Source: Symsagittifera roscoffensis
Lineage: Eukaryota > Xenacoelomorpha > Acoela > Convolutidae
DNA length: 64,000 nt
Direction: 5' to 3'
Assembly (NCBI RefSeq): GCF_963678635.1
Contig: NC_087065.1
Coordinates: 66,125,374-66,189,373 of the forward strand
The notes under the pieces were generated by a model. It had not been told where the DNA came from and did no database searches. It was given only the letters and a program-made list of their open reading frames with translations. This document shows, one piece after another, positions 14,033-23,490 of the stretch. The translations under genes were made by a program, and so were the position numbers. Positions within the stretch are counted from its first letter, which is position 1. Each line of letters opens with the position of its first letter.

Positions 14033-14390
14033 AGTAGTAGATGTTGGAGGTGAAGTGGGGGGGGGGGGGGTGCATGGAGGACCCCATGTATTAAGATACG
14101 TTATAGATTTCCCGGTCCTCCATGCTATGTATTAAGATAGGGAATAGATTTCCCATGTATTAAGATAGGTTATAGGTTTCCCATGTATTAAGATACGATG
14201 TTTTTGTGTCGAGTTTTTGGAAAAATTTTGGAAAAAATTTGAGTTTTGGGAAAAAATTTGGAAAATTTTTGGCGTGCGTTATCTAATTGTTTCTTATCCT
14301 TGTTGTTTAAGGTGTAGCTATATTATGTTACCTAGTCATGCTGAAACTTTGAAAAAATTCATATTTTTTGAGAAAAAATTGCAAAAATTT
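14033..14390 (+). repeat. Left terminal inverted repeat with iterons
   Basis: About 360 bp. It starts with AGTAGTAGATG, has a run of 14 G at 14057-14070, then four copies of ATGTATTAAGATA at 14086, 14127, 14155 and 14183, then G/A-rich sequence. Its complement is found at 56635-57012, and in truncated form at about 31100-31376. The G run and the regularly spaced 13-mers are candidates for replication-terminus or protein-binding sites, which is inference. Confidence 0.8.
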
Positions 14391-16985
14391 CAAGTAATTC
14401 GAAAAGTTGCAAAAATTTCAAGTATTTGGAAAAAATTGCAAAAGTTTTAAGTATTTGGAAAAAATTGCAGAAATCTTATAATTTTGGCTAATGTATTGTT
14501 GCTTTTGATCTAATTTTAAACATATTTTTACGTATAAATTTAAAAAATAAGCTAAGACTGTATGTTAATTGGCATTATGTTGAGACAATGATACAAAGTT
14601 TTGAATAAAAAAATGACTTTTTCAACAATTTCTTCTCAAAATATTGAAATACGACGGAGTTTACCTTAATTTGAGCTAAATATTTGGTTATACAATGCTC
14701 TAAACACTGAAAAGAAGGTTCCTAGTAGCAGAATCAATATTGAAACTTCCGGAAAACAGTGAAACTAGTCGTAATTTTCGAGAAGGTAAAATGAAAATTA
14801 ATCAAATTTACATGAAATTTTCCATTTCGAACCTTTTATTTTGGTTTTAACTGTTTTTTTTGTCCAGTTCAGGGATTTTTTTTAGGAATCTCAATTCAAA
14901 TGAACATTAAGGGCAATATTCTATGAAATTTCTAAATCAAACTCCATGATTCAACTCCTCCTCATTTTTTTCTCATTGAATTACCCAAATTTGTACAAAA
15001 ATTACAACTTGTGAGAAATTTTTCATGTTAAAAATTAGAAAATTCTGATTATTGATAAAAAATGAACAGTTTATTGCTAAAATTGTTTAAAATGGGATAG
15101 ATGTTTCTTAAAAATTTATTCGATATTGGCTCAAATTCAACAAAAACTTCTTCATAACTGATGATTATCTCTCTGTTGCTTCTGCAACATAACTTTCAAG
15201 ATTTTCCGTAGAGTTTTTCAATGTTTTAAGGTTATTCTTGCTTTCTGTTTAAAACATGTTTTCGCTATTGAACACACTTAACTAGAAAGTTTAGTCAAAA
15301 CTGGAGAATTTAGGAGGAAAATAGTATCAATTGAACGAACAATTTGCTGGCAGAGATGAAGCTAGAACTGATACCGTATGATTATTACAATAAAAATGTT
15401 AATATCTTCCTCAAGGTTCCCCTGTTCAGTTGCTATTGTAAACTATTTAAACAAAAATACACATTTTGGGATCATTAACTATCACTTTTCTTGCAAAATA
15501 GTTATTAACTCGCTTTTTTTCTTAATTTATGACGGAAATTTTCTCAAAAATATCCAAGTGAGAAAGAATTGGTGCTAGTTAAAGCATTCAAAAAAATATG
15601 TACACAATGAGAATATAAAGATGTTTTTTTACGATCTAAGAACAAATTAGGAGCAGCTCTATTGGTTATAATCTGAAAATCTCCGGAAATACGCAAGAAA
15701 ACCTAGTTCCTAACATCTACAATATAAAAATTTCTGAAAGAGCGAGTCTCAAAATATTGATTTAGCAAAGCAAATCAAGGTGCAAACTGGAACAATTGTG
15801 TAATTTTCCGATTTTTATTAAGAAAAAAATTCTATGTAGTAAAAATGTAGTAATGAATTGTCTATAGTGTTGTATATTCTATGTAGTATTGTGTATGTAT
15901 GTAGCAAGGAAAAGTAGATCATGAAAGCAAGTTTTTGATTTATGCTTTAGGTACCTTCTTCCAAAAGATGTCCAATTGGGTTTGCTTTTCAAAAATTATC
16001 CTCAAAACATTTGATCTTTCATATAAAGTACCTAATATATCAAATGATAACAATTTTTTTCTAATGAATTACGGATAAATATAAGACTTTGAGAATTTTT
16101 ATGTCGGATTTATTCTCAAGATATACTTTATAAGCTAAATTTTAGTAAAAGTATCTCAAATCTCCTAAGGAATAAATTGAGTTTCTTTCTCATTTTAGCA
16201 TTTTCTCAGTTTCTGCTTTATCTACTATCTACCAAATGAATCCAATTTGAGCAAATTTTTACTTGAAAATTGAGTTTTAGACGAAAAAATGTATCGTTTC
16301 AACGAACGATCAATAATCCGAAGCTGATTTAATACCATAAATCCTTTACTAAAAAGCTTTAAAGGATTTTCTTAACCTCATAACTGTATAACGCTGTTTT
16401 AAATCTGAATTTATATTTTAGACTAAATTTTTAGTTGGAATGATGTATATCATTATCTTGAAACTTTCAAAATTTAGCAAAATATACATTTTTTCCAGGT
16501 CATTTATCAATTTCTTTTCTGAAATCATCAAAAAAATCAATAGAAAAACATAATTCTTAATAAGTCAAACCACATTATCTGCTTAAAAAGCTCTGCTCTA
16601 TGAACACTTTTACAAGCACTAAACAAAGAAAACTTTAAAATAGCAACAACAAAAAGCTTTCAATTAGTTGATGTTTTTCAAATATCCAAGTTTTACAAGT
16701 TTTAGGCGAATACTTAAATACTCATAAGCATATGTTATGCACTTTACTACAAATTTATCACAATAAATCTCCGCATGCTTGCAACCAAGGGAATTTTTAC
16801 TGTTGAATAAAAGTTTTCGGATCGAGTTCCATGGAAAGCTTCACGACGATTTGAACTCAATTTTTGCTGGCTTTAACATCAATCAAAACCTTTGAATAAA
16901 AAAATAAATGAGAGTTCAGGTAATGTAATGAAAAGACTGTATAATTACTGACTAGATTTGTTACATTTGCTGAGACTTTTCAGAT
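14391..16985. other. AT-rich subterminal region of the TIR element, no supported gene
   Basis: No open frame with a motif. GCAAAAATTTCAAG-type words recur just inside the TIR (14380-14460). The rest is AT-rich without clear repeats. Confidence 0.35.
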
Positions 16986-17276
16986 TCAGTAAAATTTAAT
17001 AATCATAGTAATTTCTAAGTTTTTCAAAAAAAAACTTAAAAATTTTACCTTCTCCTGAAGTGTGTTTGGAGTCTGCTGAGCACATAATTCAATATTATGC
17101 TGAGAATGCTTCTTCTTGAAATGATTAGCGAGTTCCTCTATGCTATAAGTATAAAAATCACAGTTAGAACACTTCAAAACACCACATGTTCCTCGATGTC
17201 TTGATGCCTCTTTGTGAGTGTATTCCCTGCCACATTCAAGACATGCAACTCTTTCGTTTCTATTGAGTGAAGGCAT
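16986..17276 (-). CDS. Stand-alone C2H2-type zinc-finger protein of the TIR element
   Basis: Starts at the ATG at 17276. Residues 13-33 form a CxxC...H...C unit (CLECGREYTHKEASRHRG, then TC). Residues 36-57 form a classical C-x2-C-x12-H-x4-H finger (CSNCDFY ... NHFKKKH). The first 12 residues (MPSLNRNERVAC) nearly match those of the polymerase gene at 24576 (MPALNRNEKVKC), so the two proteins share an N-terminal module. The frame runs into AT-rich sequence after residue 76. A donor-like GTAAAA there suggests that the tail shown is intronic and the real C terminus differs. A CCAAT array lies directly upstream. Likely DNA-binding; the exact role is unknown. Confidence 0.65.
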   Translation of the reverse strand: MPSLNRNERVACLECGREYTHKEASRHRGTCGVLKCSNCDFYTYSIEELANHFKKKHSQHNIELCAQQTPNTLQEKVKFLSFFLKNLEITMIIKFY

Positions 17277-17494
17277 CTCAATAGTAATGAAAAATTAAAT
17301 GGGAGATTTAAAATGTACCAAATTTTTAGATAAGGTGAGTTGAATAGCCTCAAAAAATGAATAAAAGTAAATAAAAGCAGTAAACTTATTAACCAATTGT
17401 TTTTAACGAGAAAGAAAATCAGAATGGATATGCTATTTAGCCTAGCTGAAATAAAAATCATCCACTCTAACCATGGAAATTTTTTAAAAGTATC

Positions 17495-17820
17495 AACCAA
17501 TCAGAATCGAGACTTAATTACAAAGAAAATTTTATCTTGTCTGATATCAACCAATCAGAATTGAGCTTCAATAGTCATGTGATTTTCGACAAATTCAATG
17601 TCCACCAATCAGAATTGAGCTTCAAAAGTCAAGTAATTTTCATTAAATTCAATGTCAACCTATCAGAATTGAGCTTCAAAAGTCATGAAACTTTCAAGAA
17701 ATTTAAAGTCAACCAATCAGAGTTGAGCTCTTCTTCTCATGAATTTTTCAACAATTTCTTTAATATTTGTAGATTTTTAGGATACTTTCACAGACATTAT
17801 TTGTATTCACAACCAATCAG
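17495..17820 (-). promoter_or_regulatory. CCAAT-box (NF-Y-type) array, 54-bp period
   Basis: AACCAATCAG or a close variant occurs at 17495, 17549, 17603 (CACCAATCAG), 17657 (AACCTATCAG), 17711 and 17811. The first five are spaced exactly 54 bp apart, so this is a tandem duplication of a promoter block. The 10-mer fits the animal NF-Y consensus. It sits 0.2 kb upstream of the minus-strand zinc-finger gene, its likely target. Confidence 0.6.
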
Positions 17821-17973
17821 AATGAAGTAATCACAGATTTTAAAAACTTTGTACTTCAGAACCAGACTATGTTTATGAAACTTCTTAATCAATAAATTTT
17901 ATTGAATTTTTCTAACATAACTAAGATTTGAAGTTTGATACCCTAGTGGGATAAATGAGATTTCTTGTCTAGT

Positions 17974-18527
17974 TTATTTTGTTTTTTCGATATTCAATTC
18001 AATTTTTGAAATTTTGAACAAAATTTTTCCGATTTGTTCTAATTCTAACCAGTGAAAAAAGAAATTACCAAAATATACGTTTTTATCGTTTTCTTTTTGG
18101 TATATTTTAGTATAAACAACCGGAAGTCTATTAAATTTGGATAAACGATCAAAAGATATTCTGACAAATCTGGATTTTGTATTTGTATCAAATTCAAAAC
18201 AGTAATCTAATTGATGTTCCTTATCTCCAATTTCTGTTTCATAGGCTCTTCCATTGTTTTGTTTTTTACTGATCGACCACCCAATCTGAGTTAACTCTTC
18301 TTAATAAAAACATTGTTGATAAATCTGACAGTACTCTTCTTTTTGTAATCTCCTTTCCATCTTTTTAACAAAACTATTGAACTTTCTGTGTTTCTATATA
18401 AATTAAAACTAGTACAATCTCCATCAACTTTATCTGTCCACCACTCCTGTAATTTTTTGTAGTAGTTCAATTTTAAAATCTGATAAATGTTCAATTCAGA
18501 CATTGAAAACGCTTTTGATGGAAACAT
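17974..18527 (-). pseudogene. Unknown TIR-element protein, two overlapping frames
   Basis: A first frame runs from the ATG at 18527 to a stop at 18291 (78 codons). A second, in another frame, is open from 18300 to a stop at 17974 (108 codons). The two overlap by 10 nt and together would give about 180 residues, so either a small frameshift or a short intron joins them. A 49-bp GT...CTCAG segment exists near the junction but does not restore the frame. The product is basic and hydrophilic with many Lys/Asn/Tyr; the second part has a regular alternation suggesting beta strands. I do not recognise the family. Reading density and composition differ clearly from the surrounding AT-rich DNA, so it is probably a real gene of the element. 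Confidence 0.5.
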
Positions 18528-19033
18528 TTTTCTTACTGAAGTATATGAAGAAACTTAAAAAACTCGAATTGTTTTATCATTTTTAAAGTATTTTGTAGTA
18601 ACAGTCACCGTAATTATTTTTTAAATTATTTAGAGTCTAATTAATTTCAAGAAAATTCATGTAGCCAATAAAAACCTCAAATTAAGGCAGAAAAAAATTG
18701 AAAACAACCAATGAAATTCAAAAAATCTTAAACAATTAATGACAATATTTTCAACTAAATATACATTCTTGTTTGTAATTTTCTTAAATTGAGGCAAAAT
18801 TTATCTAAATTTTGATGAAAACAGTTTTTAAATAAATTTATCTGTAATTTCATAAACAAATACTGGAAAATAATTTCATAATTGGTTAGTGTTTTATGTC
18901 AATTTCGATTAAATTGTATGTTTTGTCTGACTTTTCCTCAGATATTATAGCTCTAAATTTACACTTTAGTGAGAAAAAATAGTTTTGAGCCAATAATATC
19001 TCAATTACCAAACATGCAAAACATCACAAAGCT
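18528..19033. other. Intergenic, AT-rich
   Basis: No gene seen. Isolated CCAAT words occur at about 18665 and 18708, upstream of the minus-strand gene ending at 18527. Confidence 0.3.
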
Positions 19034-19510
19034 TTACTGAGGTTTACAATTATCAACAAACATTAAGTCTCCCAATATTTGGGACAGTTCTTTGAATTCA
19101 TTCAAAGTATAGTTGACATATGCAACTTGCTTCAAGTCTTCATTTTTCTTTGCAGTGAAGAGTCGAATCTGAATGTAGGGTGGCTTGCTCACGTTGTACT
19201 TCTTGATTGTGACACACACCCTCCTCATGTTGTACGTTGCTATTTCATATACTCTAATACAGATGTCGAGCTCCTGATCCATAGTTGATTCTCTGCCAGA
19301 TTTGGCTTCATATATAGGTACGAGTCCAAGATTTTCAGCATCGTGATTAACAGTATTCCGTCTTGCGGATATTGCTTCGCCTTCTTTTTCACTAAGATAG
19401 ACTTGTTGAGACTTTTCAAATTGTCCCAAATCATTTATTTTTAATAGTTGAAAGCACGGTTCCAAGCATATTTTTCCCTTGTAGAATTTTTGGAACCAAA
19501 CAAATCTCAC
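19034..19510 (-). CDS. Possible PC4/p15-like ssDNA-binding protein (158 aa)
   Basis: A complete frame from the ATG at 19510 to a stop at 19034. The N-terminal 90 residues are mixed charged sequence with an acidic linker. Residues 93-150 have a beta-rich run (CVTIKKY, then PYIQIRLF), followed by a loop, a YTLNEFKEL segment and a helix. That order (strands ending in IRxF, then a Leu/Phe helix beginning x-L-x-x-EF) resembles the PC4/Sub1 single-stranded DNA-binding fold. The match is by pattern and is weak; key basic residues were not checked by alignment. Protein-primed replication systems commonly encode an ssDNA-binding protein, which would suit this context. The gene is transcribed away from the plus-strand gene at 19770, sharing the promoter at 19641-19733. 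Confidence 0.45.
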   Translation of the reverse strand: MRFVWFQKFYKGKICLEPCFQLLKINDLGQFEKSQQVYLSEKEGEAISARRNTVNHDAENLGLVPIYEAKSGRESTMDQELDICIRVYEIATYNMRRVCVTIKKYNVSKPPYIQIRLFTAKKNEDLKQVAYVNYTLNEFKELSQILGDLMFVDNCKPQ

Positions 19511-19640
19511 AATTTTTTTGAAAATTCAATATAGTTTGAACTATCAACTTTTCTCGGGTACATTTTGAAGAACAAACTGATCAGAAAGGAAAAATGAGAG
19601 AAATGATTTTGAGATTAAATGAAAATGGAAGTAAGCAGTA

Positions 19641-19733
19641 TGAGTCATTGCCATTTCCATATATGGAAGTAGTACCAAATATGGAAGGATTTCCCTATAT
19701 GGAAGCTGCGTAGGCGTTACTACTACTATATAA
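19641..19733 (+). promoter_or_regulatory. Bidirectional promoter with AP-1 and CArG (SRF) motifs and TATA
   Basis: An AP-1 consensus TGAGTCA lies at 19641-19647. CArG boxes occur at 19657-19666 (CCATATATGG) and 19675-19684 (CCAAATATGG), both perfect CC(A/T)6GG, with a near match at 19693-19702. Next is GCGTAGGCGT at 19708-19717, then nine bases, then TATATAA at 19727-19733. The gene at 19770 starts 37 bp downstream. GCGTAGGCGT plus nine bases plus TATA is also present at the polymerase promoter (24375-24400). Confidence 0.6.
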
Positions 19734-19769
19734 CTCCACCATTTTCTGCAAAAATCATTTTTTTTACCA

Positions 19770-20347
19770 ATGGCAGCTGCAATGTGTCAAGATTATAATA
19801 GTAAATCATTGTTTATTTCTGTTTCCAACGATTTTTACGAAAAAAACATAGTAACCCAAGATTATTGCGTCTCTACTCACGATTCTTTCTGTTCCTTGGG
19901 AAATTGCAAATTTCATATATTTTTAATTGGAACTTCCCTTAGCCAAATTCTTCAGAGATTAGACAAGTATCAATACATATATCAAGAAATTGATTGTCTT
20001 TACACTTTGTACAAGCACAGATTCTTTTCGAGTATTGTCACATCAAGTGGGGAAGTCTTCAATCAGCTTAGTTGGGGAGTGCAGCATAATTTACGATGGA
20101 AAGGAGCAGAAAAAACACCAAGCGTATCAAGGAAACGACTTGTTCGCAAAAAGTTCAAAAAACATTATCTAAGTTTTAATCAAAACTTGCATCTACGCAA
20201 ACTCTTGGCTCAGCATTTTTAGGCAGAATTCGTATAGTACAAAACTCAAAATATGAACATGATTTGCTAAAAATCAGTGACTGTTTTATTGATGGTTATG
20301 AATTTGTAAATAGTGATCATGTCAATTTTTCAATAAAAAACTTCTGA
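19770..20347 (+). CDS. Unknown TIR-element protein with a shifted 3' segment
   Basis: The ATG at 19770 lies 37 bp after a TATA box and opens 150 codons to a stop at 20220-20222. A second frame is open from 20180 to a TGA at 20347 and contains a segment (FLGRIRIVQNSKYEHDLL, then an SDCFIDGY motif). That segment is conserved as protein at 21443-21540 (VQNSKYETDMLKI, then VDCFIDGY). The natural product therefore probably enters this frame through an intron or a frameshift near 20180-20220. The N-terminal part has several Cys and aromatic residues and a basic stretch near residues 118-135. I do not recognise a family. The strong promoter argues that it was an early or highly expressed product of the element. 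Confidence 0.5.
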
Positions 20348-20507
20348 TATTCCATCTATTTTCTCTCATATGTTTACAAAGTTACCATTATTTACCAAAA
20401 AAAAATCACCGTTGTCAAAAACATTTGCAAAAAAATTTTCAAACATGTAAGAAAGATGTAATTTTTTTTTTGATTTTCAAAAAGTTGCAAAGAACATTTC
20501 AATCTTT

Positions 20508-20862
20508 TTAACAAGTTGTAAAAAGTGTTTCAGTTTTTTTGACATAAGGAAAAAGGAATTCGTCGACTGGTTGAGCTACAAATCTTGAGTCAGTAATCTC
20601 GGGGTAGTTCATTCCCACATGCTCAGACACTTCCGCCATCATTTGCATGGTTCCAAGTTGGTTTTCTGTGATGGGAACTTGCATCATATGATGCTCGACG
20701 AAAATCCATTCGCATCACTTCCACCATGTGCCAGACTTGGATTGGGATGTCCATTCGAGCCAGAAAAACTCCAGAGACTGTTTCTCGCACTTGGACTTTT
20801 ACTAGATCAGATGAAAATTCTACAGAGTACAAAAGGTTGCAGCTTTGCACTGAGAAGATCAT
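20508..20862 (-). pseudogene. Acidic protein, cassette copy A (frameshifted)
   Basis: Opens at the ATG at 20862 and shares with copy B a segment ending IPIQVW, then a Met/Glu-rich segment with EHVGMNYPE and a DSRFVAQP block. Compared with copy B, one extra T at about 20701-20704 throws the reading frame off before the second segment, so this copy cannot make the full product. The conserved frame then ends at 20508. The family is not recognised. Its C-terminal acidic tail is missing here compared with copy B. Confidence 0.5.
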
Positions 20863-21047
20863 TTTTAACAATAAGATGACTAAAAGAGCAAAAACAAGAA
20901 AGAACTGAGAGTAGGGGGGACCTTTCAAAAAATAAGTTGAAATTAGGAAGTTTAGAGCTGAGAGAGGTAGTGGACGGTGGTTTAGTTGAAAATAAAATGA
21001 TTTTTTGTAAAGAGTGAAGGGTATCTTCAACTGGAATGTGTAGGTTC

Positions 21048-21187
21048 AACCTATCAGAATGGATTTTCCTTATTTGGATTGTAGCTGTGTCCAATCACAT
21101 TTCAGTTTCCTTTTATGGATTTCTTATAGAAAACTCGGGTCTAATCGGAAACAAAGCTCCATTTTGAATATTGGCGTTTCCAATCAC
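21048..21187 (-). promoter_or_regulatory. CCAAT promoter, cassette copy A
   Basis: CCAAT-type words at 21048 (AACCTATCAG, degenerate), 21091 (CCAATCAC) and 21180 (CCAATCAC), matching in place the array in copy B at 23095-23274. It lies upstream of the minus-strand acidic-protein gene. Confidence 0.45.
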
Positions 21188-21238
21188 AAAAATGTTCACT
21201 TTTGTTCAAGTTGTTGAACTTTCCTTCTGAGGAACCTT

Positions 21239-21379
21239 TTAAGGTTTTAAGTCTTCCAAATAAGTAAAAATATACACAAAAGCAATCGCAAAAATAAATG
21301 ACCAAAAGTTGTTTGCTGTAAAAATAAGAAATATTGCCGATACAAGTAACAAAAGAAGGAAAATTAATAAAAATAGCAT
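21239..21379 (-). CDS. Small membrane protein, cassette copy A (46 aa)
   Basis: From an ATG at 21379 this frame encodes 46 residues: a long hydrophobic helix from residue 2 to about 20, a short polar ANNF turn, a second aromatic hydrophobic stretch, and an acidic end (EDLKP). It is conserved with copy B through FLIFTANNFWSF, which argues for a real coding function. Two closely spaced hydrophobic segments suggest a hairpin or single-span membrane peptide. Small hydrophobic peptides are common in viruses, but no function can be assigned. Confidence 0.5.
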   Translation of the reverse strand: MLFLLIFLLLLLVSAIFLIFTANNFWSFIFAIAFVYIFTYLEDLKP

Positions 21380-21442
21380 CTCTGCAATTTTTTCATTTCT
21401 GATCAGGAACTTGCGTCCACTCAGACTCTGGAATCAGCTTTT

Positions 21443-21694
21443 TTGGTTAAAGTTCAAAACTCAAAGTATGAGACTGATATGTTGAAAATTGTTGATTGTT
21501 TCATTGATGGTTATGGTACTGTAAATAGTAGCGTATCAGTTTTTCTATTAATAGTTGAATATTTGTTTATAAAAATCTTGTCAAAATTGTTTTTAAGTAA
21601 ATCAAAAGTTTTTTCAACAAACAAATTTGCAATTTTCAACACGTGTGCAAAAATTAACTTAGAATTTTTTCGCAAGATGCAATTTTCGGTTTGA
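21443..21694 (+). pseudogene. Partial second copy of the 3' segment of the 19770 gene
   Basis: The first 30 codons match the 3' segment of the gene at 19770-20347 (VQNSKYE, VDCFIDGY). The remainder diverges into AT-rich sequence. No 5' part of that gene is present here, so this is a duplicated fragment carried at the edge of cassette copy B. Confidence 0.45.
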
Positions 21695-21925
21695 TTTATT
21701 TAAACTTTTGTACAAGATGCAAAAACTGTTTTGGTTTTTTCAACAAGTGTGCAAAAACTTTCATTAAATTTTTGTGTTAGATTCAAGTTTTTTCGTGGTT
21801 TTTTTGAAAACAAATGCAAAATCTAACTTATTTTTTCTTATTCATATGCTAAAAATGCAAAATTTTATTGTAAAAAACTTGTTAAATTATTGCTAAAAAT
21901 TTTTCATAATTGCTGACTTTGAGTA

Positions 21926-21946
21926 CTATTCCCTATCTTAATACAT
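21926..21946. repeat. Internal 21-nt match to the terminal repeat
   Basis: Twenty-one identical bases (beginning CTATTCCCTATCTTAATACA) with the right TIR at 31332-31352, covering one iteron plus its neighbour. It is the only full iteron I found inside the element away from the ends. Confidence 0.7.
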
Positions 21947-22415
21947 TGTTTTCCAATATTTTTGATCAATATACATGCAAAAAAGAGATTTTTTAATGAT
22001 CAAAATTAAAACAAAGATTTTCATTTTATTTAATTATTAACAGTGCCAGAAAATCTTCTTTCAGTTTTCTTCAAAATGCGAAAATTTTTAATGAAAATTT
22101 TCTTAATTTGCGAGATTTTCTTTGATTTTTTAAACAAGTGTGCAAAAAAAATTATGAAAAGTTTTGCATGGTGCAAAAATAATGTAAAGTTTTTAACATG
22201 TTTGCAAAAATTGGTTTAATTTTTTTTGCCAATTTTCTAACAAAATTCTATAAAAGTATTTACCAGATGCATAATTAGTTTCATTTTTAACAAATTTTTA
22301 CCATTGAAATTTCTTAATAAATTTTTCCATGATCTGTTTGTTCCTATCTCTTGAAAATAAATTTACTAGATGTAAAACAATTAAAATACAAAGCACAAGA
22401 CAGTAGCCAATTTAT

Positions 22416-22879
22416 TTACAAATCAAAGAGCTGTCGAGCAGCTGAGTTCTTAAAATTTTGCAAGTTCTCAATGGAGTGCAAAGCTGGTCGTGCCTCCATC
22501 ACTGGTGGTTGTCTTGGTGGTTCGCTGACTGGAGTTTTTGGCTCAGAGAACCCCTCATCCTCTTCGATGGTAATTGGGTTGTCCACAGATCCCTCTTCCC
22601 AAGGAAAGAGGAAATCGTCGAAAGGTTGGGCCACATATCTAGAGTCAGGAGTTTCGGGGTAGTTCATTCCCACATGCTCGGCCACTTCCTCCATCATTTG
22701 CATTTCTCCAAGTTGATTCTCTGCAGGAGGTACTTGCGTTATATGATGTTCGTTGAAATCCCTGCGCATCACCTCACCAGACTTGGATTGGGATGTCTAT
22801 TCGTGCCAGAAAAACTCCACAAATTGTTTCTCGCACTTGGAGTTGTACTAAATCAGCCGAAAATTCCACCGAGAACATA
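22416..22879 (-). pseudogene. Acidic protein, cassette copy B (frameshifted)
   Basis: Opens at an ATG at 22879. A first 35-codon segment ends at IPIQVW followed by TGA, where an 8-nt deletion relative to copy A (about 22775-22785) shifts the frame. The second frame (22772-22416, 118 codons) is intact. It is strongly acidic, with EHVGMNYPE, DSRYVAQP, a PWEEGSVDN segment and a Pro-rich PPRQPP stretch, and ends in FDL. Composition suggests a disordered acidic protein, possibly a transcriptional activator, but that is inference from charge alone. A CCAAT array lies upstream. Confidence 0.55.
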
Positions 22880-23094
22880 AGGTTGTTGTTTTGTACTGAG
22901 AAGATGAGTGAATGAGTAAAAGAGTGAATGAGTAAAAACAAGATTTACAGTTGAGAGGGAGAAAGTTGCCGGTAGTTAAGTTGAAATTATTGTATTTAGA
23001 GCTGAGAGAGGAGGTAGTTGACGGTAGTTAAGTTGAAAATAAAATGACTTCTAGTTAAGAGAGAGGGGCACCTTCAACTGGAATGTGTGGGTTT

Positions 23095-23274
23095 AACCAA
23101 TCAGAATGGATTTTACTTATTTGGATTGTAGTCGTGTCCAATCAGATTTTAGTTTCCTTTTATGGAATTCTTATAGAAAACTCGTGTCCAATTGAAAACA
23201 AAGCTCCATTTTACACATTGTCGTTTCCAATCACAAAAATGTTCATTTTTGTTCAAGTTGTTGTATCCAATCAG
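23095..23274 (-). promoter_or_regulatory. CCAAT (NF-Y-type) array, cassette copy B
   Basis: CCAAT boxes start at 23097 (within AACCAATCAG), 23138, 23188 (weaker), 23227 and 23267, about 40-50 bp apart. Located upstream of the acidic-protein gene on the minus strand, at the same place as the degenerate array in copy A. Confidence 0.55.
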
Positions 23275-23452
23275 ACAATGATTTACCTTTTAAGGACTTA
23301 AGTCTTCTAAATAAACAAGAATGTATACAAAAGCAATCGCAAAAAAAGAATGACCAAAAGTTGTTTGCTGTAAAAATAAGAAATATTACCGATATAAGTA
23401 ACAAAAGAAGAAAAATTAATAAAAGTAGCATCTCTGCAAGTCTTATCATCAA
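23243..23452 (-). pseudogene. Small membrane protein, cassette copy B
   Basis: Open from 23452 (or the internal ATG at 23431 that matches copy A) to 23243. It shares the Leu/Ile-rich helix and TANNFW turn of copy A. Downstream of the FW turn an extra T in a T-run shifts the frame, so the end becomes Cys-rich and longer than in copy A. The shared part supports a small membrane protein; the altered end is probably decay. Confidence 0.45.
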
Positions 23453-23490
23453 GTTAACTGAATTTTTTGTATGTAATCAATGAGAAATTG

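Larger units (their letters stand above)
20180..21415. repeat. Duplicated cassette, copy A
   Basis: Contains in order the VQNSKYE/CFIDGY segment (plus), the acidic-protein frame (minus, 20508-20862), a CCAAT promoter (21048-21187) and a small membrane protein (minus, 21239-21379). The same order recurs at 21425-23460. The two copies are diverged, and copy B has about 0.8 kb more sequence between the first two parts. Confidence 0.65.
21425..23460. repeat. Duplicated cassette, copy B
   Basis: Second copy of the cassette described at 20180-21415, in the same orientation and order. The extra interior (about 21560-22400) is AT-rich, with repeated GTGCAAAAA-type words and one exact 21-nt match to the TIR at 21926-21946. 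Confidence 0.65.

Noticed and set aside
14217-14450. Lys/Phe/Trp-rich frame (KFEFWEKIWK type)
   Set aside because: It is a translation of the GGAAAAATTT-type repeats of the terminal repeat; the mirror frame at 56625-56834 is the same sequence in the other TIR.
17537-17830. Open frame of 97 codons with an 18-residue repeat
   Set aside because: The underlying DNA is a 54-bp tandem CCAAT array; 54 is a multiple of three, so an open frame repeats automatically. Better explained as promoter DNA.
18251-18310. 49-bp intron joining the two frames of the 18527-17974 gene
   Set aside because: The GT and CTCAG borders look reasonable, but removing it does not bring the second frame into register.
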